The notes under the pieces were generated by a model, which was not told where the DNA came from, ran no database searches, and saw only the letters and a list, made by a program, of their open reading frames with translations. This document shows positions 7,168 through 17,334 of a stretch of 64,000 bases of DNA, one piece after another. The translations under genes were made by a program, and so were the position numbers. This DNA is from Nostoc sp. MG11. Its GTDB lineage: Bacteria > Cyanobacteriota > Cyanobacteriia > Cyanobacteriales > Nostocaceae. The number at the start of each line of letters is the position of its first letter. Within the stretch, counting starts at the first letter, position 1. Location: NCBI RefSeq assembly GCF_014904695.1, contig NZ_JACXXN010000016.1, positions 1-64,000 on the forward strand, given 5' to 3'.

Positions 7168-10100
7168 CTAAAGTCCCTGTTTTTGCTGAGTAGCAGCATC
7201 CAAGTTTCTCCGAAAGAGGGCATTATCTGGGTCAAGCTGAACTGCTTGACTAAATTCGGTAATGGCCTCCTCTAGCTTGCCTTGGGCTTTCAAAGCTCGT
7301 CCTAAGTTGTTGTAAGCATATGCACTTTTAGGGATAAGTTGAATTATTTGACGATATTCGGCAATGGCTTCTTCTAGTTTGCCCTGAGCATACAAAGCGT
7401 TGCCAAAGTTGTCGTGAAACTGTGTATTGTTGGGATCAAGCAGAGTTGCTTGGCGATATTCTGCGATCGCTTCTTCTAGTTTACCTTGATTGTTCAAAGC
7501 ATTTGCTAAATTGTAGTAAGCCCATGCATAGCTAGGGTCAAGCTCAAGAGCCTGGCGATATTCTACAATGGCTGATTCTATCTTGCCTTGATCATACAAA
7601 GCTATACCCAAGTTGTTGTGAGCCCATGCATTTTTAGGGTCAAGCTCAAGAGCCTGGCGAAATTCCACAATGGCTGATTCTATCTTGCCTTGATCATACA
7701 AAGCTCGCCCTAATTCGTTGTGAGCTACTGCATTTTTAGGGTCAAGCTCAAGAGCCTGACGATATTCCACAATAGCTGATTTTATCTTGCCTTGATCATA
7801 CAAAGCGCTTCCCAAGTTGTAGTAAGCTATTGCATTGTTAGGGTCAAGCTGAATTACCTGGCGAAATTCCACAATGGCCTCCTCTAGCTTGCCTTGAGCT
7901 TTTAAAGTGTTCTTCAAGTTGTTATAAGCATATCCATAGTTAGGGTCAAGCTCAATTGCCCGGCGATATTCCGTAATGGCTGATTCTAGCTTGCCTTGAG
8001 CTTTCAAAACATTGCCCAAATTGTTGTGAGCATCTATATAATTAGGGTTAAGCTCAATTGCCAGGCGATATTCTGCAATGGCCTCCTCTAGCTTGCCTTG
8101 ATCATACGAAGCTATACCCAGGTTGTTGTGAGCTACTGCATTTTTAGAGTCAAGCTCAACTGCTTGGCGATATTCCGCGATCGCTTCTTTTAGCTTACCT
8201 TGAGCATACAAAGCAACCCCTAAGTTGTTGTAAGCCCATGCATATTTAGGGTTAAGCTCAATTGCCAGGCGATATTCTGCAATGGCCTGCTCTAGCTTGC
8301 CTTGATCATACAAAGCTCGCCCTAATTCGTTGTGAGCATATTCATAATTAGGATTCTGCTCAATTGCCTGGTGAAATTCTGCAATGGCCTCCTCTAGTTT
8401 GCCTTGATCATACAAAGCTCGCCCTAAGTTATTGTGGGCATATGCATAGTTAGGATTAAGCTTAATTGCCTGATGAAATTCTGCAATGGCCTCCTCTAGT
8501 TTGCCTTGATCATACAAAGCTAGTCCTAAGTTGTTGTGAGCATATGCAAACTTAGGGTTAAGTGTAATAGCTTGGCGATATTCCGCAATTGCTGATTCTA
8601 GCTTGCCTTGAGCTTTCAAAGCGTTACCCAAGTCGTTGTGAGCATATTCATAATTAGGGTCAAGCTTAATTGCTTTGTGAAATTCTGCAATTGCTGATTC
8701 TAGCTTGCCTTCATCATAGAAAGTTAGCCCCAAGTTGTAGTAAGCTACTGCATTGTTAGGATTCTGCTCAATAGCCTGGCGAATTTCTGCAAATGCTAAC
8801 TCTAACTTGCCTTGAGCTTTTAAAGTGTTCTTCAAGTTGTTATAAGCATATCCATAGTTAGGGTCAAGCTCAATTGCCAGGCGATATTCCGTAATGGCTG
8901 ACTCTTGCTTGCCTTGAGCTTTCAAAACGTTCCCCAAATTGTTGTGAGCATCTACATAATTAGGGTTAAGCTCAATTGCTAGGCGATATTCCGTAATGGC
9001 TGATTCTAGCTTGCCTTGATCAGACAAAGCTAACCCTAAATTGTTATGAGCTACTGCATATTTAGGATTAAGCTCAACTGCTTGGCGGTATTCTGCGATC
9101 GCTGATTCTAGTTTGCCCTGAGCATACAAAGCAACCCCTAAGTTGTTGTAAGCCCATGCATATTTAGGGTTAAGCTGAACTGCTTGGCGAAATTCTGCAA
9201 TTGCTGATTCTAGCTTGCCTTGATCATACAAAGCTTGCCCTAATTCGTTGTGAGCTATTGCATATTTAGGATTCTGCTCAATTGCCTGGTGAAATTCTGC
9301 AATCGCATCCTCTAGCTTGCCTTGAGCTTTCAAGGCGATCCCCAAGTTGTAATAAGCCATTGCATTGTTAGGATCAAGCTCAACTGCTTGGCGATATTCT
9401 GCGATCGCCTCCTCTAGTTTGCCTTGATCATACAAAGCGCTCCCCAAGTTGTAATAAGCCATTGCATTATTAGGATCAAGCTCAACTACTTGGCGATATT
9501 CTGCGATCATCTCCTCTAGCTTGCCTTGATCGTACAAAGCGATCTTCAAGTTATTGTAAGCTGTCACATTATTCGGGTCAAGCTCAACTGCTTGGCGATA
9601 TTCTGCGGTCGCCTCCTCTAGCTTGCCTTGATCGTACAAAGCTAGTCCTAAGTTGTTGTGAGCCCATGCACTTTTAGGGTCAAGCCAAATAGCCTGGCGA
9701 TATTCTGTAATTGCCTCTTCTAGCTTGCCTTGCTCATATAAAGCTCGCCCTAAGTTGTTGCAAGCTACTGCATAGTTGGGGTTAAGCTCAATCGCCTGGC
9801 GAAATTCTATAATGGCTGACTCTAGCTTGCCTTGATCGTACAAAGCTAACCCTAAATTGTTGTAAGCCCATGCATATTTAGGGCTAATTTGAATTGCCTG
9901 GCGATATTCTGCCATGGCCTCCTCTAACTTGCCTTGCTCATACAAAGCTCGCCCTAAGTTATTGTGAGCATATGCATCCTTAGAGTCACGCTCAATTGCC
10001 TGACGATATTTGGCAATCTCTTCTTCTAGCTTGTCTTGATTAACAAAAACTTTTTCTTTTGGTAATGCAGCTTGCGGTTGAAATTTTGGGGTGAGCGCAA

Positions 10101-10938
10101 TCGGCAAGTTGCGATCAAAGGAATCCATTCCAGTTGAAGGGTGTTGTCTGTGCTCAGTCGCGAGTTTCACATTATCTTGTATATAATCGAATAGCTCACC
10201 AATCGTAACGATGCCATTTCCATCCCGATCAGCCGCACCTTTCATTCCTTCTAGCAAATAGTGAGTAAATACTCCATGGCCTCCTCCCCACTTTGCATCC
10301 TCAAACGAAACTTCATTTGACTCGGCAGAGGTCAAAAGAGCAATTCCTCTTTTCGCTTTACTTATTTCTTGTAGAAAGTAATTCACTAAGGCAGAGTCAT
10401 CACCAGCACTACTTCTACGACCAATTCCTCTACCAATTGCCCCACTGTGGCAGGTATCTGCTAAGATAATAACTTTTTCTGAGTGCAAAATTTTTCGTAG
10501 CGATCGATCTATGTCATCCATTGGCAAGGCAGTACTTGATACATCATTCGGGTTTGTATCGTGAGTAAGTAGGTAAACATCATCAGGGCGCTCAATATCA
10601 CGCGAGCCATGACAGGCAAAGAATATAAGAACAAGGTCTTCGCGAGCTGGTTTTTTTAGGAAACCTCGAAGTGCTTGCGTGATATTTTTACTTGTCGCTT
10701 CTTCATTAATCAACTTGCAAACATGGTTCGGATTAAAGCTCCCTCCATAAGGCGTGAGTAGCAATTCGTAAAGCTGCTCTGCATCTCGATCAGCATATTG
10801 CAAATTTAAACTCTGATCTTTGTATTTAGAGATACCAACAATAATTGCCCAGCGATTGCACTCCTGATAATTTGAGTACAACTCCGTTTCTGAAACTAAT
10901 ACTTCTGCACGTCGACTAGTAGGCTGATGCTCGCTCAT
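7168..10938 (-). CDS. Orthocaspase (caspase-fold peptidase) with 28 TPR repeats
   Basis: The 1256-residue protein has an N-terminal caspase-like (C14) domain at about 28-285, with the catalytic dyad His110 (FFACHG) and Cys163 (DTCHSG). Within it is a canonical EF-hand-type loop, DRDGNGIVTIGE (237-248), suggesting calcium control. From about residue 302 to the end are 28 TPR units of 34 residues, with consensus LEEAIAEYRQAIELNP then AYNNLGxALYDQGK. Units 9-12 and 18-21 match as a block, so the array grew partly by segmental duplication. TPRs bind partner proteins; the caspase domain cleaves after Arg or Lys in characterised prokaryotic relatives. It lies 156 bp downstream of a second orthocaspase gene on the same strand. 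Confidence 0.9.
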   Translation of the reverse strand: MSEHQPTSRRAEVLVSETELYSNYQECNRWAIIVGISKYKDQSLNLQYADRDAEQLYELLLTPYGGSFNPNHVCKLINEEATSKNITQALRGFLKKPAREDLVLIFFACHGSRDIERPDDVYLLTHDTNPNDVSSTALPMDDIDRSLRKILHSEKVIILADTCHSGAIGRGIGRRSSAGDDSALVNYFLQEISKAKRGIALLTSAESNEVSFEDAKWGGGHGVFTHYLLEGMKGAADRDGNGIVTIGELFDYIQDNVKLATEHRQHPSTGMDSFDRNLPIALTPKFQPQAALPKEKVFVNQDKLEEEIAKYRQAIERDSKDAYAHNNLGRALYEQGKLEEAMAEYRQAIQISPKYAWAYNNLGLALYDQGKLESAIIEFRQAIELNPNYAVACNNLGRALYEQGKLEEAITEYRQAIWLDPKSAWAHNNLGLALYDQGKLEEATAEYRQAVELDPNNVTAYNNLKIALYDQGKLEEMIAEYRQVVELDPNNAMAYYNLGSALYDQGKLEEAIAEYRQAVELDPNNAMAYYNLGIALKAQGKLEDAIAEFHQAIEQNPKYAIAHNELGQALYDQGKLESAIAEFRQAVQLNPKYAWAYNNLGVALYAQGKLESAIAEYRQAVELNPKYAVAHNNLGLALSDQGKLESAITEYRLAIELNPNYVDAHNNLGNVLKAQGKQESAITEYRLAIELDPNYGYAYNNLKNTLKAQGKLELAFAEIRQAIEQNPNNAVAYYNLGLTFYDEGKLESAIAEFHKAIKLDPNYEYAHNDLGNALKAQGKLESAIAEYRQAITLNPKFAYAHNNLGLALYDQGKLEEAIAEFHQAIKLNPNYAYAHNNLGRALYDQGKLEEAIAEFHQAIEQNPNYEYAHNELGRALYDQGKLEQAIAEYRLAIELNPKYAWAYNNLGVALYAQGKLKEAIAEYRQAVELDSKNAVAHNNLGIASYDQGKLEEAIAEYRLAIELNPNYIDAHNNLGNVLKAQGKLESAITEYRRAIELDPNYGYAYNNLKNTLKAQGKLEEAIVEFRQVIQLDPNNAIAYYNLGSALYDQGKIKSAIVEYRQALELDPKNAVAHNELGRALYDQGKIESAIVEFRQALELDPKNAWAHNNLGIALYDQGKIESAIVEYRQALELDPSYAWAYYNLANALNNQGKLEEAIAEYRQATLLDPNNTQFHDNFGNALYAQGKLEEAIAEYRQIIQLIPKSAYAYNNLGRALKAQGKLEEAITEFSQAVQLDPDNALFRRNLDAATQQKQGL

Positions 10939-11094
10939 TTTAAAAAAGAAGTTAGTTACTAAACTTCAAGAATTCTTGAGTACGATTGGCACTGACGTTA
11001 ATGATTACAAAAGCCATTCAAAAATTCCGCATTCAAGTCAAACAAAAAAAGCAATAATTGCTCCAATCTCAAAATAGTTCAGTTCGCAAAAGAC

Positions 11095-13206
11095 TTATTT
11101 TATCAACGTGATCTGAATTTCCTTTGTTGTCCATTCTTGACTTGGATCAAAGACAGTAACCGCTGCACGAGTCAACTCTACCGGAGGTTGTTCGTTTGCA
11201 TCGGTACCAATAGCAGCCAGCAATTTGCCAAGCGGATTATTTGCGCGAGTCAGTCCTGCTGCCTTTTTCACAATTTCTTGATCAAGAGCAGGTAACTCTA
11301 ACCAGCGAAAATCATTCTGCCCAATGGTGACAAATACTTTAAGGGTTTCTCTTGCTTGATCGTATCTTGTGGTATTTGGTAAATTAAATTTAATAGGAAT
11401 CAACATTTCCTGACCAGGATTAAACGGATAAAAGACTCTCTCCTGTCTCTCTATTTGGATGCGCGAGATTGCCCAGGTTGGTTCAAGATCCAGTATGGTA
11501 ATGTTCAGAACTTGAGAAGAAGTATTTTTAATTCGCAGGAATGTAACCTCACCAGTTTTCACAATCAAGTTTGTGGGATCGGGGAATGGTTGCGGCTTCT
11601 TGGGCATTCCTGTTCTCCAGTTCGGCTGAGTCAGCAAGTTAACCTCAATTTGATTAGTCAAATCAGAAAACTGATTGCTCAACTCTTGAATGACCTGATA
11701 TTTTACTAAGTGTACCAAGCGTTGTACTATTTTCTGAGGTGCCTCTGGATCTTCAATCTTTAGCGCTGGGAGCAAGTTTTTGAGCGGCGTTCCTACACAG
11801 ATTTCGTATTCTCCTTGGTTGTTAACAGCCACTTGATAATCTTCTTTCTGTTTCCCATCAGCCAGCCGTAACCAGCCATTGCTAGCTATTAATTTCTCTA
11901 CAACTTCTAAAGTAGCTTCTTGCTGATCTGCAACCGCTTGAGATAGTTGCTCTGCCTTACCGATGCTTTTCTTGAGAAAGCGAACATTCCGAACTAAATC
12001 TACTGAGGCTGATAGCATCACTGCTTGAGCACCCTGATCAATTGTGCTGTGACGCAGAATCTCAATGACATCTGCCCAACTATCAATAGCATTAACTTCT
12101 ATAATTTCAACGATCGCGATCTGCTCTTTTTTTTGAGTAAAGTCTGTGAGTCCAAACGGATAAATCGCGAAACGAGCACCCACGCCCAGACCATTTGCTA
12201 TCCCTGCACTCAACAGGACTCGCTTCGGCTCTAAGTCTTCCTCAATTACCTCTAGGACATTTATCGCATACTGTAAAGAGCCTTTTTCTACTCCGAAAAC
12301 AAGACGATCATATTCTCCCAGCAGCATTGGCATCTGCTGCGGAATCTTGCTCTGAATTTTGGCACTAATGCGATCGTGTAATACCTTGTAAGTCAATCCT
12401 GAAGGGCTACTGGTCAAGGTGTCGATCATCCAATACGTGAGTGCTCCATGCCGCTGCTTGCTGCTGACCGCAAATTCATGAGCAAACTCGCTGGGGCGGC
12501 AAGCAGCTAGCAAAACATAGTCTCTGGTCTGAGGAAGCCAGCGCCCTGCTGAGCTAGTTGAAGCAGTTCCTTCTGTTAGAGCCAGCCAGTTTTTGATGAG
12601 ATCTTCACGCGGAGCCACCAGACTCTTAGCATTTCGTGATGCAGTGTCTATTCCTCCTTTTCCTCCTCGAATTGCTACATCATCCCCTCGAGTTGCTCCT
12701 CCAGAGTGGCAACTATCCAGAATAACTGTGACGATCAAACCTTTGTCTGTCATTCGTTTAAGGAGCGTTGCCAGTTCGACATCTCGCAAGTAGCGGCCTT
12801 GTTGATCGCCAATATCCATTGGCACAATTCCTTCATCTGGTTGACCATTGCGCTTCAGTTCTGGGTAAATAGTTGTTGCCCGTCCACCATGTCCAGAGTA
12901 ATGAATATAGACTTGAGTACCCGAAATAGCAGCTTGTGTTATGGCATCAAACTTCCTGATAATATTCTCGTAAATAGGCAAAGCCTCTTCAGATTCAACA
13001 ACATTAGAGATTTCAGGATTAGAAGATGTGAGTTTAAAAATCCGTTCTTCTGAGACTTTGAGCGTTTTTTTAAGATAGTCTGCTACGAGATTAATATCTC
13101 GCACACATCCTTTAAGGCTTTCGTATGAGGGATTTTCTCGATAGTAGTCAATCCCAATTAGTAGTGCATAGAAGTTTGTAACTTGATAGTTTGTCTTAGT
13201 TATCAT
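11095..13206 (-). CDS. Orthocaspase (caspase-fold peptidase), second gene of the pair
   Basis: The 703-residue protein begins with a caspase-like domain: LLIGIDYY strand, His106 in YIHYSGHGG and Cys166 in ILDSCHSGGATRG. It includes an insertion typical of larger metacaspase-like proteins. After about residue 310 comes a mixed region with a GLGVGARFAIYP segment. The C-terminal half (about 520-700) looks beta-rich and may be an interaction module. Both catalytic residues are present, so it should be active. It precedes and probably shares transcription with the TPR orthocaspase. Prokaryotic caspase homologs have been linked to stress, toxin and death responses; the role here is unknown. Confidence 0.85.
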   Translation of the reverse strand: MITKTNYQVTNFYALLIGIDYYRENPSYESLKGCVRDINLVADYLKKTLKVSEERIFKLTSSNPEISNVVESEEALPIYENIIRKFDAITQAAISGTQVYIHYSGHGGRATTIYPELKRNGQPDEGIVPMDIGDQQGRYLRDVELATLLKRMTDKGLIVTVILDSCHSGGATRGDDVAIRGGKGGIDTASRNAKSLVAPREDLIKNWLALTEGTASTSSAGRWLPQTRDYVLLAACRPSEFAHEFAVSSKQRHGALTYWMIDTLTSSPSGLTYKVLHDRISAKIQSKIPQQMPMLLGEYDRLVFGVEKGSLQYAINVLEVIEEDLEPKRVLLSAGIANGLGVGARFAIYPFGLTDFTQKKEQIAIVEIIEVNAIDSWADVIEILRHSTIDQGAQAVMLSASVDLVRNVRFLKKSIGKAEQLSQAVADQQEATLEVVEKLIASNGWLRLADGKQKEDYQVAVNNQGEYEICVGTPLKNLLPALKIEDPEAPQKIVQRLVHLVKYQVIQELSNQFSDLTNQIEVNLLTQPNWRTGMPKKPQPFPDPTNLIVKTGEVTFLRIKNTSSQVLNITILDLEPTWAISRIQIERQERVFYPFNPGQEMLIPIKFNLPNTTRYDQARETLKVFVTIGQNDFRWLELPALDQEIVKKAAGLTRANNPLGKLLAAIGTDANEQPPVELTRAAVTVFDPSQEWTTKEIQITLIK

Positions 13207-13792
13207 TTCAACTTCCTGTTACTATTAATATAGTAAATTCTAAATCTATGTTTCTACTAGCTTGTGACTTAATCATCTCAAAAATCAAGAGTCAAAGATT
13301 AAGTTTTTTTTTAAGTTTGGGCTTTTGAGTGCCAGTCACGCCCAGTTGCAAACTATATAAAAGTGTTTAACTAAGTTGTTCTCGAAGGGTTGACAACTAG
13401 ATGCATAAACTTATGTAACCATGTATATTTTTACAATTTGTAGAGGTAAAAGTGATTTTAACAAAAATCAGAAGTCAGAAGGAAGGAGGAAGAAGGTTTA
13501 CCTTCTTTACTCTTGCCGATCCTTCTGGTGAACAAAGGGAGCAAGGGTCTAAGTCCCTCGGTGAAATCTTTTATTTCACCGGAATCTCGAAAGTTGGGGG
13601 TTTGAATTACCCACCAAATTCGTCCTTCTTCCCTCTTTCTTACTTGTTTAATGTCACCATAATATGTAAGTCAAACCTCAAACAAATTCTTGTACATTGG
13701 TTTGAGAACTGAGTAGCACCGTAAATGTGGCAATTGTAGGTATTATAATGCTGATTTTAATAATGCAAATAATGATTAGTTAACTCAGCATT
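13207..13792. other. Intergenic region upstream of the orthocaspase pair
   Basis: The region is AT-rich with no gene I can support. An open frame at 13452-13712 is rich in low-complexity and repeat-like sequence and has no ribosome-binding site, so I do not call it. The orthocaspase promoter should lie near 13210-13300. Confidence 0.5.
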
Positions 13793-13979
13793 CTTAGCTC
13801 GACTTGATCCAAAATTAAGAACTTGGTTCTCTTTATATGGCAAAAACCCTGGCTTTTTGGCAAAAACTTTTTCCATTTCACTGATTATCGGTAAAATCAA
13901 AAAAGTCAAACTAGCATTACACAAAGCTTTCAGCATTAAGCTTGAGCGCTGCTAAAAAATGGATCAAGTCGAGCTTAAG
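13793..13979 (+). mobile_element. Non-autonomous element / transposase remnant, copy 1 (overlaps the gatA stop)
   Basis: The inverted repeats CTTAGCTCGACTTGATCCA (13793-13811) and TGGATCAAGTCGAGCTTAAG (13960-13979) are complementary apart from one inserted base and bound about 187 bp. The interior matches, in inverse orientation, the element at 30710-30889 (for example CTTTTTGGCAAAAACTTTTTCCAT and the CACTGATTxTCGGT stretch). The right terminal repeat contains the stop codon of gatA. Confidence 0.75.
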
Positions 13980-15435
13980 ATATCTGCGGCTGATGTAGAT
14001 GCCAAGTAGTGGATTGCTCATAAGCATAAGCCACTTGAAACAGTTGGTCTTCTCGCAGCACTTTACCAATTAGCTGTAATCCAATTGGTAATCCGTTATT
14101 ATCAAAACCACATGGCACACTTAAACCAGGTAAACCAGCAAGATTCGCGGGAATGGTCATCAAGTCCAGCAAGTACATACTCAAGGGATCGGTATTTTTT
14201 TCCCCTGCTTTAAAAGCTGTCGTCGGAACAGTAGGACAGGCTAGCACATCAACTTGTTCAAAAGCTTTTTCAAAGTCTTGTTTAATCAAGGTGCGGACTT
14301 TTTGCGCTTTCAGGTAGTAGGCATCATAATAGCCAGTAGAAAGGGCATAAGTGCCAATCATAATTCGGCGTTTGACTTCTGTACCAAAACCAGTGGAACG
14401 GGTACGAGTGTACATTGACAGTAGATTGTCCACGTCAGGAGCGCGATAACCATATTTAACACCGTCGTAACGAGCTAGGTTTGCTGACGCTTCAGATGGG
14501 GCAATGATGTAGTAGCTAGGTACGCCATAGCGAAACCGGGGACAGGAAATTATATGAATTTCCGCGCCTAAACTTTGTAATTGATCAATTGCTTTAGTAA
14601 CAGTTTGTTCGACAACAGAGTCTAGCCCTTCTCCAAAAGTTTCTTTGATTACACCGATTCTGAGGCGTCCTCTGGCTCTGAGGTCTGGTTTTAAGCCAGC
14701 AGCGTAATCGGGAATTGGAACTTTGAGGCTGGTGGAGTCTTTGGGATCGTGACCTGCGATCGCACTCAATAATATTGCGGTATCTTCTACTGAGCGTCCA
14801 AATGGGCCAATTTGATCCAAAGATGAAGCAAACGCTACCAAGCCGTAGCGAGAAACTAGTCCGTAGGTTGGTTTCATTCCAACTACACCGCAGAAAGATG
14901 CAGGTTGACGAATCGAACCGCCAGTGTCAGAACCGATGGCAACAACGCACTCATCTGCTGCTACGGCTGCTGCTGAACCACCAGAAGAACCACCTGGAAC
15001 CCGCGACAAATCCCAAGGATTAGCTGTGGCGTAGTAAGCAGAGTTTTCTGTGGAACCACCCATTGCAAACTCATCTAAATTGGTTTTACCCACCATCACA
15101 GCCCCAGAGTCAAGCAGTTTTTGGGTCACGGTTGATTCATAAGGCGGCACAAAGTTTTTCAAAATCTGAGAAGCGCAGGTGGTGGGAATCCCCTTGGTAC
15201 ACATGTTGTCCTTAATGCCAATCGGAATCCCTGCAAGTATGCCAATTTCTTCTCCTGCGGCGATTTTGGCATCCACAGCACTAGCCTGCTCTAACGCCTG
15301 TTGCGCCGTCACATGTAAGAAACTGTGCAATTTTGGCTCTAATGCTTGAATGCGCTCTAAAGCTTCTTGGGTAATTTCGACGGCAGAACGTTCTTTTTTT
15401 ACTAGCTGTTCGTGCAACTCGCGGATGGATGCCAT
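13975..15435 (-). CDS. gatA: Aspartyl/glutamyl-tRNA(Asn/Gln) amidotransferase subunit A
   Basis: The 486-residue amidase-signature enzyme has the catalytic Lys75 (IPIGIKDN), the Gly/Ser-rich [10 protein letters not shown] (about 148-157) and the nucleophile Ser174 ([12 protein letters not shown]). GatA releases ammonia from glutamine, and GatB uses it to convert misacylated Glu-tRNA(Gln) or Asp-tRNA(Asn) to the correct forms. Length and motifs are normal and full length. Its stop codon lies within the terminal inverted repeat of a mobile element, so the 3' untranslated region has been replaced by element DNA. Confidence 0.96.
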   Translation of the reverse strand: MASIRELHEQLVKKERSAVEITQEALERIQALEPKLHSFLHVTAQQALEQASAVDAKIAAGEEIGILAGIPIGIKDNMCTKGIPTTCASQILKNFVPPYESTVTQKLLDSGAVMVGKTNLDEFAMGGSTENSAYYATANPWDLSRVPGGSSGGSAAAVAADECVVAIGSDTGGSIRQPASFCGVVGMKPTYGLVSRYGLVAFASSLDQIGPFGRSVEDTAILLSAIAGHDPKDSTSLKVPIPDYAAGLKPDLRARGRLRIGVIKETFGEGLDSVVEQTVTKAIDQLQSLGAEIHIISCPRFRYGVPSYYIIAPSEASANLARYDGVKYGYRAPDVDNLLSMYTRTRSTGFGTEVKRRIMIGTYALSTGYYDAYYLKAQKVRTLIKQDFEKAFEQVDVLACPTVPTTAFKAGEKNTDPLSMYLLDLMTIPANLAGLPGLSVPCGFDNNGLPIGLQLIGKVLREDQLFQVAYAYEQSTTWHLHQPQIS

Positions 15436-15784
15436 GATTGCTCTCTTTATGACTCAAGTCCTTGATTTTAATATATATTGACGATTTCTGCTCAGTGAGG
15501 TTAGTCGCCCAAATGGTCTATGTTGCTATGCTATACATGTTGATTAAGTTGATAAGTCAGCTAATTTATATATATTAAATAAGCTTTGAAGTCAGCAAAT
15601 AGCTGTCTGTTAACTGCATATTCATTAATTTACCAAAATTTGAGAAAATGTGGCTCTTTTTGTGTAAGAGTATAGCAATATTTGATTGTCATAAAGTTTT
15701 GTATTATGGACGTTGCCCTGTCTACAAGCCTGATAATTTTATCAATTAATAAACTTTATATAATTTGTTTTGGAGGTAGAAAAA
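15436..15784. other. Divergent intergenic region gatA / dnaE C-half
   Basis: These 349 bp are AT-rich and carry no gene. They hold the promoters of both flanking genes and a strong GGAGGT ribosome-binding site at 15772-15777 that fixes the dnaE start. Confidence 0.6.
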
Positions 15785-17134
15785 ATGGTTAAAATAGTCA
15801 CACGTAGCTATATTGGTAAACAAAATGTCTATGATATTGGAGTTGAACATGATCATAACTTTGTCATCAAAAATGGTTTAATAGCTGCTAATTGTTTCAA
15901 TAAATCCCATTCGACTGCTTATGGATATGTCACTTATCAAACAGCTTATTTAAAAGCTAATTACCCGTTGGAATATATGGCGGCACTGTTGACAGCTAAC
16001 AGTGGTGATACCGATAAGGTGCAGAGATATATCACTAATTGTACCAATATGGGTATTCAGATAGAACCGCCAGATATTAATCGCTCTGGCGTAGATTTTA
16101 CGCCAACGGCAAAAAAGATTTTATTTGGATTTTCAGCGGTGCGTAATGTTGGTCAAAATGCGATCGCCTGTATTTTGGAAGCGAGGAATGAGACAGGGGA
16201 GTTTAAATCTCTGGCTGATTTTTGCGATCGTGTAGATTTACGTGCTGTTAATCGCCGTACATTAGAGTCTTTGATTTACTGTGGAGCCTTTGACAAAATT
16301 GAATCGAACCGCCAACAGTTAATCCAAGACCTAGAACTAGTATACGACTGGGCACAATCACGTGCTAAAGATAGAGCTAGCGGTCAGGGAAATCTCTTTG
16401 ATTTATTAGGCGGATTTTCTTCTAATCATAATAAGAAAGCCAATAATGCTTTTGAAACTGCTCCTAAAGCGAAACCTATAATAGATTTTCCCCCGCAGGA
16501 AAAGTTGCGAAAAGAAAAAGAATTATTAGGATTTTATGTATCAGACCATCCATTAAAAGCCTTGAGTCAAATAGCACCTTTGTTAACTCCAATTAACCTT
16601 TCACAACTTGGCGAACAAAGAGAAGAAACAAAGCTTTGTGCAGTTGTGATGTTGAATGGGGTGAAAAAAGTAGTTACCAAAAAAGGTGACTCAATGGCAA
16701 TTTTGCAAATAGAAGATCTAACTACACAATCGGAAGCTGTAGTCTTTCCTAAAACTTATGAACGTATTAGTTTACTGCTCCAAGTAGATACTAGATTAAT
16801 TATTTGGGGTAAAGTAGACCGACGAGATGATCAAACTCAATTTATTGTTGAAGATGCAGAACCAGTAGAAACAGTACAAATGGTGATGGTAGAACTCAAT
16901 CCTCAACAAGCAGGTAATATCGAAGAACTACATCGTTTGAAAACTATTCTGCAAGAACAGTCAGGCGATAAAGAAAAGGCCAAAATGCCAATTATAGGGA
17001 TTATACAAACTGAAAATTCCCGTAAACTTGTCCGCTTGGGTTGGCAATTTTGTGTACAAGATTCCAGAATAACCGTCCAAGCTTTGCAAAATGCTAGATT
17101 TTCTGCTCATGTAAAACTGCTAACTGGTGGTTGA
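15785..17134 (+). CDS. dnaE: DNA polymerase III alpha subunit, C-terminal half, with split-intein C fragment
   Basis: Residues 1-36 are a split-intein C fragment (start MVKIVTRSYIGKQNVYDIGV, end GLIAAN). They are followed by the +1 cysteine and extein start CFNKSHSTAYGYVTYQTAYL (Cys codon at 15893). This is the cyanobacterial trans-splicing DnaE arrangement: the N-half with Int-N is encoded elsewhere, and the two products are ligated into full-length polymerase. The extein continues through the polymerase C-terminal region, with an OB-fold near residues 300-370. The ATG at 15785 is chosen because GGAGGT sits 8 bases upstream; a TTG at 15770 overlaps that site. The essential intein residues (His24, Asn36, +1 Cys) are present. 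Confidence 0.97.
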   Translation: MVKIVTRSYIGKQNVYDIGVEHDHNFVIKNGLIAANCFNKSHSTAYGYVTYQTAYLKANYPLEYMAALLTANSGDTDKVQRYITNCTNMGIQIEPPDINRSGVDFTPTAKKILFGFSAVRNVGQNAIACILEARNETGEFKSLADFCDRVDLRAVNRRTLESLIYCGAFDKIESNRQQLIQDLELVYDWAQSRAKDRASGQGNLFDLLGGFSSNHNKKANNAFETAPKAKPIIDFPPQEKLRKEKELLGFYVSDHPLKALSQIAPLLTPINLSQLGEQREETKLCAVVMLNGVKKVVTKKGDSMAILQIEDLTTQSEAVVFPKTYERISLLLQVDTRLIIWGKVDRRDDQTQFIVEDAEPVETVQMVMVELNPQQAGNIEELHRLKTILQEQSGDKEKAKMPIIGIIQTENSRKLVRLGWQFCVQDSRITVQALQNARFSAHVKLLTGG

Positions 17135-17334
17135 GACTAAGGAATAAAAGTACTAGTAATACAATTAGCTTGATATTAGTTTTACTTAACTGTCAACAGT
17201 AGATAACCTTAGTACTTAGAAAGATAAAAGTTTTTTTAGTTACTTCTGCGGATGATAGTTTCCGTTAGATTACAGTATATTTTTATGCTAAGAATGACCG
17301 TATGGGCGGCGACTGGGGAAGGAGCTAAAACTTG

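Noticed and set aside
13452-13712. 86-residue open frame
   Set aside because: Low-complexity, repeat-like sequence without family resemblance or ribosome-binding site.
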